NCBI RefSeq assembly: GCF_051414035.1
Contig: NZ_JBLKNW010000004.1
Coordinates: 1 to 64,000, forward strand
DNA: 64,000 nucleotides
Reading direction: 5' to 3'
DNA from: Halosimplex amylolyticum
GTDB taxonomy: Archaea; Halobacteriota; Halobacteria; Halobacteriales; Haloarculaceae
The notes beneath the pieces are model-generated. The model was not told the DNA's origin. It did not search any database and saw only the letters and a program-made list of their open reading frames with translations. How positions within the stretch are numbered: the stretch's first letter is position 1; every line of letters begins with the position of its first letter. Of this stretch, positions 40,804-49,777 are shown piece by piece. The translations under genes and the position numbers were made by a program.

Positions 40804-40813
40804 GTTATAAAAG
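40804..40813 (+). promoter_or_regulatory. TATA box of conserved haloarchaeal gene
   Basis: TGTTATAAAA lies about 45 bp upstream of the ATG at 40854, giving a short leader of about 20 nt. Confidence 0.5.
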
Positions 40814-40853
40814 CCTTCGCAAAACAGTAGGCGCCCCGACGCGTTCGACCGGT

Positions 40854-41351
40854 ATGCACCTGACGCCAGCCGTCGTCGCCGAAGAGCGCGCGTGGGTCCG
40901 CGAACGCGCGCCCGTCGTCGTCGCGCTACTGAACGAGACGCGCGCGGAACTGGGCGAGCGATTCGAGACCGACGTGGCCACCGTCGACCCGGCGCAGTAC
41001 CGCCGGGAGGTGGACGAAGTGTTCGCCGACGGCGACCGCGCGGTCAACGTCGCCGCGCTCGTCGGACTCCTGCGTGAACTGGACGTCGAGGGCGACTACC
41101 CGGGGTTCGTCGTCGACGAACTCCTCGGTCGCGAACTCGCGGGGACGATCGCCGGGAACCAGCCCCTCCGGACGCTCGGCGAGGCCACCTTCCACTACGC
41201 GGACGTGCTGACCGAGGCCGACGACGACGACCCGGCCGGACTGGACGACCTCGACGCCGCGCTCGCCGCGGGGTTCCAGACGCGGCTCCCGGGGTGGGAG
41301 TGGACCGAGTCGGCGAGTCCGTTCGCGGTCGAACCCTCCGACGCGGAGTGA
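40854..41351 (+). CDS. Uncharacterised haloarchaeal protein
   Basis: 165 aa, acidic, mostly alpha-helical (ERAWVRERAPVVVALLNETRAEL, RAVNVAALVGLLRELD, GEATFHYADVLTEA). No family was recognised, no signal peptide, no Cys or His cluster. It starts 45 bp after a good TATA box and is divergent from fttA, suggesting it is expressed on its own. The ATG at 40854 begins the first helix. Function unknown. Confidence 0.78.
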   Translation: MHLTPAVVAEERAWVRERAPVVVALLNETRAELGERFETDVATVDPAQYRREVDEVFADGDRAVNVAALVGLLRELDVEGDYPGFVVDELLGRELAGTIAGNQPLRTLGEATFHYADVLTEADDDDPAGLDDLDAALAAGFQTRLPGWEWTESASPFAVEPSDAE

Positions 41352-41387
41352 CGAGGAACAGCGGCGCGACCGGAGCCGTTCGACCCG

Positions 41388-42524
41388 CTACTCCCGAAGG
41401 AGCGCGTCGCCGTGGCGCTCCCGGAGTCGCCGTAGCTGCTCGCGCTGGTCGGCCACTCGCCGGGGGAGGTCATCGTAGACCTCGTCGAAGAGGTCGTCGC
41501 CCTCGGGCGCGGCGCGCGATTCGGCTGCTTCCATCGCGTCGGTGACGCGCTCGTCGACGCGGGAGCCGACGGCGTCGACCTCCTCTTCGTCGAGGCGGCC
41601 GGTGTCGACGAGGAACGTCTCCAGGCGGTCGATCGGGTCGCGCTCGCGCCAGTAGGCAACCTCGTCGTCGTCCCGGTACACGTCAGGGTCGTCCGCGGTG
41701 GTGTGTGCGCCGTAGCGGTACTCGACGGACTCGATGAGCGTCGGGCGCAGGTCCTCCGGGTCGGGGTCGAGCGCCTTCTCCCGGGCGTACTGGACGACCG
41801 AGTAGACCGCGAGCGGGTCCATCCCGTCGACGCGGACCCCCTCGAACCCGTACGCACGGGCCTTCTGGGCGAGCGTCGCGCTCGCCGTCTGGCGGTGACG
41901 GGGGACGGAGATGGCCCACTGGTTGTTGTGACAGAGGAAGACGGCGGGCGCGTCGAACACGCCGGCGAAGTTCAGCGCCTCGTGGAAGTCGCCCTCGGAG
42001 GTCGCGCCGTCGCCGAAGTGCGAGAGTGCGACCGACTCGTCGCCGCGGTGGTGAGCGGCCATGGCCGCGCCGGTCGCGTGGGGAAGCTGCGTCGCGATCG
42101 GGATGGCCTCGGGCGCCACAGTGGGTCCGCTCGCCGACCCGCACGGTAGCTGGGCGCCCATGAGTCCGCGGAGGATGTCCGGGAGGTCGAACCCGGCGAC
42201 CAGGCGGACCGCGTGCTCGCGGTAGGTGGGGAACACCCAATCGTCGTCGGCGAGCGCGAGCGTGCTGGCGACCTGTCCGGCTTCCTGGCCGCTCATCGGC
42301 GCGTAGGTGGCGAGCCGGCCCTGGCGCTGCCAGCTCACCGCTCGCTCGTCGAAGCGCCGGGCGATCCGCATCGCCTCGTACATGGTGACGAGCGCCTCCT
42401 CGGAGAGATCGGGCACCGTCGCGTTCGGGAGGAGCTGTCCGTTCTCGTCGAGGACGCGGACTTCGCCCGTCTCCTCCGCGTAGTCGTTCGTCCGTACCAG
42501 ATCGGTGTCTCGTATCGTGCTCAT
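41388..42524 (-). CDS. Thiamine-diphosphate 2-oxoacid dehydrogenase E1 alpha subunit
   Basis: 378 aa. Typical E1 alpha features: YAPMSGQEAGQVAS near the N-terminus, PTYREHAVRLVAG, HATGAAMAAH, and the ThDP motif GDG (171-173) spaced 26 residues from NN (200-201), ending in GAHTTADDPDVYR. It should form a heterotetramer with an E1 beta subunit to decarboxylate pyruvate or a branched-chain 2-oxoacid. No E1 beta, E2 or E3 gene is in the window, so this is an orphan copy. ATG at 42524. It lies divergent from proS. Confidence 0.9.
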   Translation of the reverse strand: MSTIRDTDLVRTNDYAEETGEVRVLDENGQLLPNATVPDLSEEALVTMYEAMRIARRFDERAVSWQRQGRLATYAPMSGQEAGQVASTLALADDDWVFPTYREHAVRLVAGFDLPDILRGLMGAQLPCGSASGPTVAPEAIPIATQLPHATGAAMAAHHRGDESVALSHFGDGATSEGDFHEALNFAGVFDAPAVFLCHNNQWAISVPRHRQTASATLAQKARAYGFEGVRVDGMDPLAVYSVVQYAREKALDPDPEDLRPTLIESVEYRYGAHTTADDPDVYRDDDEVAYWRERDPIDRLETFLVDTGRLDEEEVDAVGSRVDERVTDAMEAAESRAAPEGDDLFDEVYDDLPRRVADQREQLRRLRERHGDALLRE

Positions 42525-42989
42525 GGTGGGTCGGTCGTTGGTCTGCAGTCGCGGGTCGCGAGCGCGCGCATGGGAGTCCCCACGGCGCAACGCGGTCTGT
42601 CGGGGTTCGGTTCGGCGGCGGGGCGAGACGACGCGCTATCCGGGCGCGTCGCCGAAACGGCCGTCAGCGGTCTGTCGAGTGTCGAACTGCGAAAGAGTCC
42701 GCCAGCCATGTACGGAACCGCGGGCGAACCGCACCGGAACGCTCGGAAGCCGGGGCAGACGCCGTCCGCGCAGCACTGGCGGAAGACATACGTGAAGCGA
42801 GGCGCCATTTACACTTAATAATTGTGTGGGATTCCGCACCACACCGCACGAACGTCCGCATTTCGCGACCGCCACCGCCGGTCGAAGTGGCCGGTGGCGG
42901 GAGCGCTCGACCGTCCGGTCGGCGGTCGGTGTGCGAGAGGGAACCGGGGCTTCGTCAGGTTCAAGAACGCGCTCGGCGATTTCCCGGTA
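42525..42989. other. Divergent promoter region of E1 alpha and proS
   Basis: A TTAATAAT-type box around 42815-42823 would start a leader of about 140 nt before proS. It holds a hairpin with perfect 9-bp arms at 42869-42877 and 42892-42900. No gene is supported; open frames across it are shadows. Confidence 0.6.
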
Positions 42990-44444
42990 ATGAGCGGCGA
43001 GCAAGAGCTCGGGATCACCGAGAGCAAGGAGCATTCGACGGGCGAGTGGTACGCCGAAGTCGTGCAGAAGGCGGAGATGGCCGACTACGCCCCCATGGGC
43101 GGGTTCATCGTCACCCGGCCGCGCGGGTACGCCGTCTGGGAGCGCATCCAGGACCACCTCGACGGCTGGTTCAAGGACACCGGCGTCCAGAACGCCTACT
43201 TCCCCCTCTTCATCCCGGAGAGCTACCTCGAACGGGAGAAGGACATCGTCGACGGGTTCGACCCCGAGGTGGCGTGGGTGACCCACGGCGGGTACGAGGA
43301 ACTCGAGGAGCGCCTCGCCGTCCGCCCGACCAGCGAGTCCATCATCACCCCCTTCATCGCCGACTGGGTTCGTTCGCACCGCGACCTCCCGATGCGGCTC
43401 AACCAGTGGTGCTCGGTCGTCCGCTGGGAAGCGACCGAGACCAAGCCGTTCTTCCGCACCAAGGAGTTCCTCTGGCAGGAGGGCCACACCGCCCACGCCG
43501 ACGAGGACGGCGCCTGGGACGAGACGATGACCCGCCTCGACCAGTACGAGAAACTCTACGAGGACGTGCTCGCGATGCCGGTCCTCAAGGGCCGCAAACC
43601 GCCCCACGACAAGTTCCCCGGCGCCCACACGACGACGACCGTCGAGGCGCTGATGCCCGACGGCAAGTCGGTCCAGGGGGGGACCTCCCACTACCTCGGG
43701 ACCTCCTTCGCCGAGGCGTTCGACATCACCTACAGCGACGAGGACGAGAACGAACAGACCGCCCACACCACCTCGTGGGGGCTCTCGTGGCGCTCGATGG
43801 GCGCGCTCATCATGACCCACTCCGACGAGCAAGGCCTCGTGCTCCCGCCCGCGCTCGCGCCTGAGCAGGTAGTGATCGTGCCTATCTGGCAGGAGGACAA
43901 CAGGGACGAAGTCGTCGAGTACGCCGCCGACGTGGCCGCCGAACTCGACGAAGCGGGCGTCCGGGTCCACCTCGACGACCGCGACAACCGCAATCCCGGC
44001 TTCAAGTACAACGAGTGGGAGCTCAAGGGCGTCCCCCTCCGCATCGAGGTCGGCCCCAACGAGGTCGAGGACGAGGAGCTGACGATGAACCACCGTCCCG
44101 ACGGCGAGACCGTCGTCGAGGACCGCGCGGACGCCGCCGCGACCGTCGCGGACCACCTCGACACCGTCTTCGCGAAGCTCTACGCCAGCGCCGAGGAGAC
44201 CCTGGAGGGCGAGATCCGCGAGGCAGACTCCCGCGAGGAGATCCTCGGCACGATCGGCCAGCACGGCGGCTACGTCAAGTCCGGCTGGTGCGGCGACGAG
44301 GACTGTGAGGACCCGATCAAAGAGGCCATCGCCGCCGAGATCGCGATGGTCCCCCTCGACCGCGACGAGGAGCCCGTCCACGACGAGTGCGCCATCTGCG
44401 GCGAGGACGCCGAAGAGACCGCGTACTGGGCGAAAACCTACTGA
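42990..44444 (+). CDS. proS: Prolyl-tRNA synthetase (archaeal type)
   Basis: 484 aa. Class II features: KAEMADYAPMGGFIVTRPRGYAVWERIQ, motif 2 region VRPTSESIITPFIADW and RLNQWCSVVRWE, then motif 3 near QGGTSHYLGTSFAEAF. The anticodon-binding domain follows, and the C-terminal zinc-binding domain has SGWCGDEDCED and CAICGEDA. It charges tRNA-Pro. The upstream in-frame sequence is not conserved, so MSGEQELGI at 42990 is the start. A long leader carries a hairpin. Confidence 0.97.
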   Translation: MSGEQELGITESKEHSTGEWYAEVVQKAEMADYAPMGGFIVTRPRGYAVWERIQDHLDGWFKDTGVQNAYFPLFIPESYLEREKDIVDGFDPEVAWVTHGGYEELEERLAVRPTSESIITPFIADWVRSHRDLPMRLNQWCSVVRWEATETKPFFRTKEFLWQEGHTAHADEDGAWDETMTRLDQYEKLYEDVLAMPVLKGRKPPHDKFPGAHTTTTVEALMPDGKSVQGGTSHYLGTSFAEAFDITYSDEDENEQTAHTTSWGLSWRSMGALIMTHSDEQGLVLPPALAPEQVVIVPIWQEDNRDEVVEYAADVAAELDEAGVRVHLDDRDNRNPGFKYNEWELKGVPLRIEVGPNEVEDEELTMNHRPDGETVVEDRADAAATVADHLDTVFAKLYASAEETLEGEIREADSREEILGTIGQHGGYVKSGWCGDEDCEDPIKEAIAAEIAMVPLDRDEEPVHDECAICGEDAEETAYWAKTY

Positions 44445-44516
44445 ATTCGACCGATCCGTCCAGTTCTCGGGACTGCTCCGTTCGAACCGACGCGAACTCC
44501 GTTCCGGCGGTCGGAG

Positions 44517-45824
44517 TCAGTTCCCGCTCGCCTTCGACGCACCCTTCTCGTAGACGGGCGCAAGCGCGGCGTACACTGGATAGGGGAGGTTCCGTGCGAC
44601 CGCCTGCAGGACGTCCTGGTGGACGGGCGGGTTCGAGTCTGCCGCGAGCGAATCGACGTCGCTCGCCGACAGCCAGCGGAAGAACTCCGTCGCACCCGCG
44701 ACGGGGAACGTCCGGTCGAGGTCGATGTGGTCCTGGACGTCCCGCCACATGAACCGTTCGTCCGCTCCCATAGTGAACGCCCCGCGCTCGAATCCACTGC
44801 GGATCGCGTCGAACGTCTCCGGCGACGTCTCGTAGCCGAAGTCGTTCGGGTCGAGGCCCGCCAGGAGCAGTCCGGACATCGTCCGGTAGCACTTCTCGCA
44901 CTCGTTGCAGTTCGCTCCCGCGTCCGATTCCGTGCACGTTCGGAGCGTGAGGTCCACGTCTTCCGAGCGGACGTACGCCGCGATGAGTTCGATCTTCTCC
45001 TGTCGGCTCAACTCGTAGCCGTCGTGATTGCACTCCGTGTGCCCCCAACGGACCCGATTGTCTATCTTCGGGTGGGACCCCCACGGTTCGGTGAACCCCT
45101 CCGTGTGGGTCGCAGCCATGTGAACGGTCCCCAGGCCGAGCGTGTAGGCGAGTGGCGCTGTCAGGCCGAGGAGGCCCAGCCCGTGACCGACGGAACTGTA
45201 CCACGCGCCGTCGACGTACCGCTGGTAGTGCGCCTGGAGCATCCGCGTGTCCAGAAACGACAGCATGTTCGACCGAACGTACCGGTCTTCGACCCCGTGC
45301 TCGTCGGCGAACCGAGCGATCTGGCCACGCACGTTCTCCCACCGCTCGTCCTGGTCGTCGCCGATGACCCAGCCCTGGACGCTGACGAGCGTCGGGTCCG
45401 CGTCCCGCGTGCGGACGTAACTCGCCACCGAGTCCACTCCGCCGCTGAACAGCAGTCCCTCGTCCTCGAAGGACGCCGGGTCGCGCTCTCTCCGCGTGTC
45501 GACGACCTCCTCGGCGTGTATCTCCCCGCCCTCCATGAACGCGGGGTACATCTCGATCAGCGCGTCTCGGACTTCTTCGAGCGCGTTCAGAAACCGGGCG
45601 TCCACGACCTGCACCGAGACGTCGGCGCCGTTCGCCCACGCCACCGGACAGACCTGCGCGAGAGCCGGGATCACCGAGATAGCCGGCGGCACGTCGGAGA
45701 CGTCGACGTCGTACTCGACACGGAAGCGCTCTCCAGTGAAGAACCGGCGGAGTCGCTCTGGCGGCGTCACGTCACACTCGATCACCGTCGACGCTGTCGA
45801 TGGGGGAGCGATCTCGTGGGTCAT
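44517..45824 (-). CDS. PP-loop ATPase with QueC-like zinc cluster
   Basis: 435 aa. A PP-loop LFSGGVDS (residues 127-132 core) marks an ATP-pyrophosphatase that adenylates its substrate. Near residue 300 a CTESDAGANCNECEKC cluster of four cysteines matches the zinc site of QueC-type 7-cyano-7-deazaguanine synthases. The first 120 residues are an extra domain not found in classical QueC, and the protein is twice its size. A role in deazapurine or other amidation chemistry is plausible but unproven. No archaeosine genes are adjacent. The ATG at 45824 follows a shadow-like upstream run. Confidence 0.75.
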   Translation of the reverse strand: MTHEIAPPSTASTVIECDVTPPERLRRFFTGERFRVEYDVDVSDVPPAISVIPALAQVCPVAWANGADVSVQVVDARFLNALEEVRDALIEMYPAFMEGGEIHAEEVVDTRRERDPASFEDEGLLFSGGVDSVASYVRTRDADPTLVSVQGWVIGDDQDERWENVRGQIARFADEHGVEDRYVRSNMLSFLDTRMLQAHYQRYVDGAWYSSVGHGLGLLGLTAPLAYTLGLGTVHMAATHTEGFTEPWGSHPKIDNRVRWGHTECNHDGYELSRQEKIELIAAYVRSEDVDLTLRTCTESDAGANCNECEKCYRTMSGLLLAGLDPNDFGYETSPETFDAIRSGFERGAFTMGADERFMWRDVQDHIDLDRTFPVAGATEFFRWLSASDVDSLAADSNPPVHQDVLQAVARNLPYPVYAALAPVYEKGASKASGN

Positions 45825-46274
45825 ACAATGTCTCGTCCGGGTCGGCCGGGACACCATCGCTGGTCGTCTCTCATTGGAACGGTATTAGCCATGTCGGGAT
45901 CGCCAGATGACGCGGGATCGTATTAGTTGTTAACGGACTACTGCAACGGACGAGCGACAGGGGGTCGATACGGTCAGATAACACCGACCTACGACCCGAC
46001 AACCGGACCCAAATTCGACGCCAGGCCGCCCCTCGTCGCCGATCTGACGCGCCGACCGAATGAGACCGTGCCCGAGCGCTGCCCCGCGGTTCACCATCCG
46101 GATTGCCCCTTCGTGAGACCGTCCGGATTTCGCCGCGTCGGTCGACCCCGGCGGACCGGGAAACGAGGAGCGAAATGCGGCTGTATCGACGACCCAGTCT
46201 CGATCGTCGCCGTCGATCACCCCGGGACGGCGACCTCCGCGCCAGCCGAGCGGTCACGGCGTTTCCGGGGGTGA
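45825..46274. other. Intergenic region between PP-loop and BrkB genes
   Basis: No gene is supported on either strand. A weak inverted repeat (GATCACCCCGG with CCGGGGGTGATC, one extra base) lies at about 46215-46275 near the stop of the BrkB-family gene and may act in its 3' end. Confidence 0.5.
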
Positions 46275-47066
46275 TCACGCCGTTCCCGTTCCCGTTCTCG
46301 TTCCTCGTCGGACGGCGTTCACCGCCGCGCCCAGCAGCACGACGATGCTGGCGAAGTACAGCCACGTGACGAACAGGAGGACGGCGCCGATCACGCCGTA
46401 GGCCGCGTACTGGCTGGCACCGGAGGCGTAGATCCGGAACCCGACCTGCAGTAACACCCAGCCGACCGCGGCCACGAGCGCGCCCGGGAGCACCTCCGTC
46501 ACCGACACCTCGACCGGCGGGAGGACGTAGTATATCGGCAGGAACGCCAGCGCGAGCACCGCGATCAGGACGACCGTCCCGAGCACGTTCACGAACGGGA
46601 TCTCCAGCGACAGCACCGAGAGCGCGACGCCGACGGCGACGACGACCCCGACGGCGAGTGCGATCCCGACGACGGCGACGAGTGCGTCGCGGACCTGATC
46701 CAGCAGGGAGGCCTCGACCTCGTCGGTGTACACCTCGTCGAACGCCTGGTCGAGGCCACGGAAGAGTTTCAGGCCGCTCCAGGTCAGCGTGACCAGGCCG
46801 ACCACCGACGCGGCTCCGCGACCGGTGGTGTTCGTCAACGCCTGCGACACCGTGTCGACTCCCGACGAGGAGAGTTGCTGGCTGAGCATGCTCGTCACTC
46901 GATCCGCGAGGGCCTGACCGCCGACGGCAGACGCGACCACGACGGCGAGCAGTACCAGTGGGATTATCGACACGAACCCGTAGTACGCGATCGCCGCCGC
47001 CAGGAACGTGAGATTTCGGTCACGCGCGAGTTCGACGACGGAGCGAACTGTCGACATACCGCTCAT
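46275..47066 (-). CDS. YihY/BrkB family membrane protein
   Basis: 263 aa with six membrane helices. Signatures: NLTFLAAAIAYYGFVSIIPLVLLAVVV at the N-terminus, the AFDEVYTDEV loop, LRALFRG-type LKLFRGLDQAFDEV and the C-terminal YGVIGAVLLFVTWLYFASIVVLLGAAVNAV, all typical of the YihY/BrkB family (formerly mis-assigned as ribonuclease BN). The function is unclear; transport or envelope roles are proposed. A downstream Met at 47057 is an alternative start. Confidence 0.9.
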   Translation of the reverse strand: MSGMSTVRSVVELARDRNLTFLAAAIAYYGFVSIIPLVLLAVVVASAVGGQALADRVTSMLSQQLSSSGVDTVSQALTNTTGRGAASVVGLVTLTWSGLKLFRGLDQAFDEVYTDEVEASLLDQVRDALVAVVGIALAVGVVVAVGVALSVLSLEIPFVNVLGTVVLIAVLALAFLPIYYVLPPVEVSVTEVLPGALVAAVGWVLLQVGFRIYASGASQYAAYGVIGAVLLFVTWLYFASIVVLLGAAVNAVRRGTRTGTGTA

Positions 47067-47154
47067 ATCGGCTCGAATCGGTTGAACCCGGGGCTGGCGC
47101 AGGAAAGCGCCCCGTCGTCACCTGTGCGGGCCGTGGGCCCGACCGACGGCTGGA

Positions 47155-48675
47155 TCACTCGCGCCACCCCTCCGATCGGGCCGCCCGGACGGCCAGCACC
47201 ACGACGACGACCGTCACCGCGACCGTCCCGAATCCGAAGCCGTCGCCGCCGGTGCTCGTCGGTTCGCGCACGGACTCGGATTCTGCGGCCCCGCCCCAGG
47301 ACTCGCCGACGGCCAGCGTGCCCACCTCGGCGCCGTCGACCGTCACGTCACCCTCGACGGCGGGGAACTCGACGGAGACGTTCGTCCGAGCGTCGGGCGG
47401 GACCCGGACCGTCTCGTTGGCGACCGGTCGGCCGTCGACCGCGACCGAGAGGGTGTGCACCGCCGTTCGCTCGCCGCGGTTGACCAGCGTGGCCTCGACG
47501 GACGCGTTGTAACCGGTCCGCACCCAGTCGGCGAGCCCGCTCGCGTCGACCACGTCGACCTGGTCCGACCCGGGGGCGAGGTCGCCGCTCGTGGGAGCAG
47601 CCGTCAGGTTCTGCGCGGTGGGCGACCCCTCGGTCGCGTCGGCCTCGACGACCGAGACGGTGGGTAGTTCGGCCCCCGCGACGGTGAGTTCGTGCTCACC
47701 GAGTCCGTCGAACGACCGCTCGAACGTGATCACGTCCGACTCGCCCGCGTCGAGCCTGAGCCCCTTCGTCGCCACCAGTTCCCCGTCGACGCGGAGCGTC
47801 ACGCGTTCTCGTGCGGCCCGGTCGGCCCGGTTCGCCAGTCGCGCCTCGACCACCACGGACTCGCCGAGGCCGACGCTCCGCTCGCTGAGTCGCGTCCCGA
47901 CGACTTCGAACGACGACGCCGCCATCTCGCCGGACGTCGGCGTGGCCGTCGCGGCCTGCTCCGTGGAGGGAGTGGCTCTCGGCGTCCGGGTTGCCGTCGG
48001 CGTCTGGGTCGCCGTCGGGGACGGAGTGGACGTCTCCGTGGGCGTAGACGCCCGAGTCGGCGTTGGCGTCGTCGTCGAAGTCGGCGACGGTGTCGCCGTC
48101 GGGGCCGGTGACGGTGTCGCCGTCGGCGTGGCCGTCCGGGCGCGTGTTGCGGTCGGCGTTGCCGTCTGCGTCGCTGTCGGGACCGGAGTGATCGTGGTGT
48201 TCGGCGTCGCTACCGGTTTCTGCGTGGTCGCCGTCTCCGTCCCCTCTTCCCGATCGCCGTCGTCCCACAGCAGGTCGCTATCGTCTTCTTCGCCCTCCTC
48301 TTCTTCCTCGTCCTCCTCTTCCTCCTCGTCCTCGTCCTCTTCTTCCTCCTCGTCCTCGTCCTCTTCTTCCTCTTCTTCCTCGTCCTCCTCTTCCTCCTCG
48401 TCGTCCTCCTCATCATCTTCGTCCTCGTCGCCAGTTTCGTCTTCCTCGTCCTCCTCTTCTTCCTCTTCTTCCTCTTCTTCCGCTTCTTCCTCGTCGTCGG
48501 TTGCGACCGAGACGAGCGGCCCGTCAGCGGACTGTAGGGCCCCTTCCGAAACGGCCGTTCCGTCGCTGTGCGATCCGGCGACCGGCACGGTTCCGGTCGC
48601 GACGGCTGCTCCGCCGAGGACGACTGCGGCGAGGAGTCCGACGGTCGCGAGCCGTTGCGAAGCGACGCGTTCCAT
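47155..48675 (-). CDS. Surface protein with poly-acidic and Thr/Pro tracts and CARDB-like domains
   Basis: 506 aa. A Sec-type signal (LATVGLLAAVVLGGAAVATG) is followed by a stretch of about 75 residues made almost only of Glu and Asp, then a 90-residue Thr/Pro linker likely O-glycosylated. Two CARDB-like immunoglobulin domains follow (VRLANRADRAARERVTLRVDG and VEATLVNRGERTAVHTLSVAVDG). A C-terminal Gly-rich stretch and membrane helix (TVAVTVVVVVLAVRAA) probably anchor it, possibly like archaeosortase substrates. Role: cell-surface adhesion or structure. The acidic repeat is encoded by GAGGAA/GAGGAC runs prone to slippage. Confidence 0.82.
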   Translation of the reverse strand: MERVASQRLATVGLLAAVVLGGAAVATGTVPVAGSHSDGTAVSEGALQSADGPLVSVATDDEEEAEEEEEEEEEEDEEDETGDEDEDDEEDDEEEEEDEEEEEEEDEDEEEEEDEDEEEEEDEEEEEGEEDDSDLLWDDGDREEGTETATTQKPVATPNTTITPVPTATQTATPTATRARTATPTATPSPAPTATPSPTSTTTPTPTRASTPTETSTPSPTATQTPTATRTPRATPSTEQAATATPTSGEMAASSFEVVGTRLSERSVGLGESVVVEARLANRADRAARERVTLRVDGELVATKGLRLDAGESDVITFERSFDGLGEHELTVAGAELPTVSVVEADATEGSPTAQNLTAAPTSGDLAPGSDQVDVVDASGLADWVRTGYNASVEATLVNRGERTAVHTLSVAVDGRPVANETVRVPPDARTNVSVEFPAVEGDVTVDGAEVGTLAVGESWGGAAESESVREPTSTGGDGFGFGTVAVTVVVVVLAVRAARSEGWRE

Positions 48676-48958
48676 GGTGGTAGGCCGCCGGTATCACCAA
48701 TTGTTAATCGCCCGCAAGTCCGAGTAGCGTCCACCTGCCGATCAGCGGGCCGCCATGGGAATCGCGGACTGCGACCCGTCCTCTCCGAACCCCGGGAGCA
48801 ACCCCTTCCGACGGATCGGTCGGGGAACGCGCTTCCCGACCGCCGCCGGTCCCGGGTCCACGACGCCCGTAAGCGCTCTCTTCGAGCGGTCGGGACGGAT
48901 TCCTGTCGTCAGAAGCGAGCCACGGCGCGAACGTCTCGGCGATTGGCCGACGCGGGTC

Positions 48959-49777
48959 TCAGAGGTCGGCCGCGCTGAACCGATAGTACCCGATGGCGAG
49001 CGGGACGAGCGACCAGGCGATCAGCAGGACGATAGCGGCCCACCAGTCGACGTAGAGCGGCGCTTCCTCGCCGACGTATCGCGCCGCGCGCGGGACGTCG
49101 AATCCGGCCCGGACGAGGCGATGGAAGGACTCGCTCGGGCCGGCTAGTCGCAGGAGGAGCGCCCAGTCGGGGATGTCGGCCAGCACCGTCGTGTCGAACC
49201 GGTGGAGAATCAGCAGCGTCAGCGAGTTGACGCCGCTCCAGAACGTCACCACGAACAGGTAGCCGCCGAACGCGCCCAGCGTGATCCACCGGTCGACCGT
49301 CGTGGCGGTCGACAGCCCGACCGCGAGGCCGACGAACGCCAGCCCGTAGAGGGCGCTCGCGAACAGGAACCACGGGTACATCGCGGCCCCGTCGGTCCCG
49401 TAGCGGACCGCGCCGATACCGCCCGCGACCGCGAGCGCGACGAGCGTCGGCGCCAGCAGGACGACTGCGCGGCCGACGAACGTGCCGACGACGACGTCCC
49501 GGCGCGAGTGCGGGAACGACAGCGAGAGGAACAGGCTCCCGCTCGTTCGCTCGTGGACGACGGACTTGTACCCGAGCAGGATCGCGACCACCGGGAGGAC
49601 CACCGCGACCACGCCCGCGAGGCCGTCGAGGAACGCGGCGAACGTCGACTCGCCCAGGTACTCGTGGCCGTAGGCGTAGCCCCACGACACGGCGGCCAGC
49701 AGGCCGAACAGGAGCCAGATCGCCTTCGATCGACCGGCGTCGCGGACGTCCTTGCCCGCGATGACCCGCCAGCTCAC
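48959..49777 (-). CDS. ABC transporter permease (ABC-2-like)
   Basis: 272 aa from a GTG start, with six membrane helices. The first is MSWRVIAGKDVRDAGRSKAIWLLFGLLAA, matching haloarchaeal ABC-2-type permeases of NosY-like exporters; LSFPHSRRDVVVGTF is the cytoplasmic coupling loop. It is a paralogue of the next gene. Its GTG overlaps the stop of that gene (GTGA), so all three genes form one operon. Exported substrate unknown. Confidence 0.88.
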   Translation of the reverse strand: MSWRVIAGKDVRDAGRSKAIWLLFGLLAAVSWGYAYGHEYLGESTFAAFLDGLAGVVAVVLPVVAILLGYKSVVHERTSGSLFLSLSFPHSRRDVVVGTFVGRAVVLLAPTLVALAVAGGIGAVRYGTDGAAMYPWFLFASALYGLAFVGLAVGLSTATTVDRWITLGAFGGYLFVVTFWSGVNSLTLLILHRFDTTVLADIPDWALLLRLAGPSESFHRLVRAGFDVPRAARYVGEEAPLYVDWWAAIVLLIAWSLVPLAIGYYRFSAADL

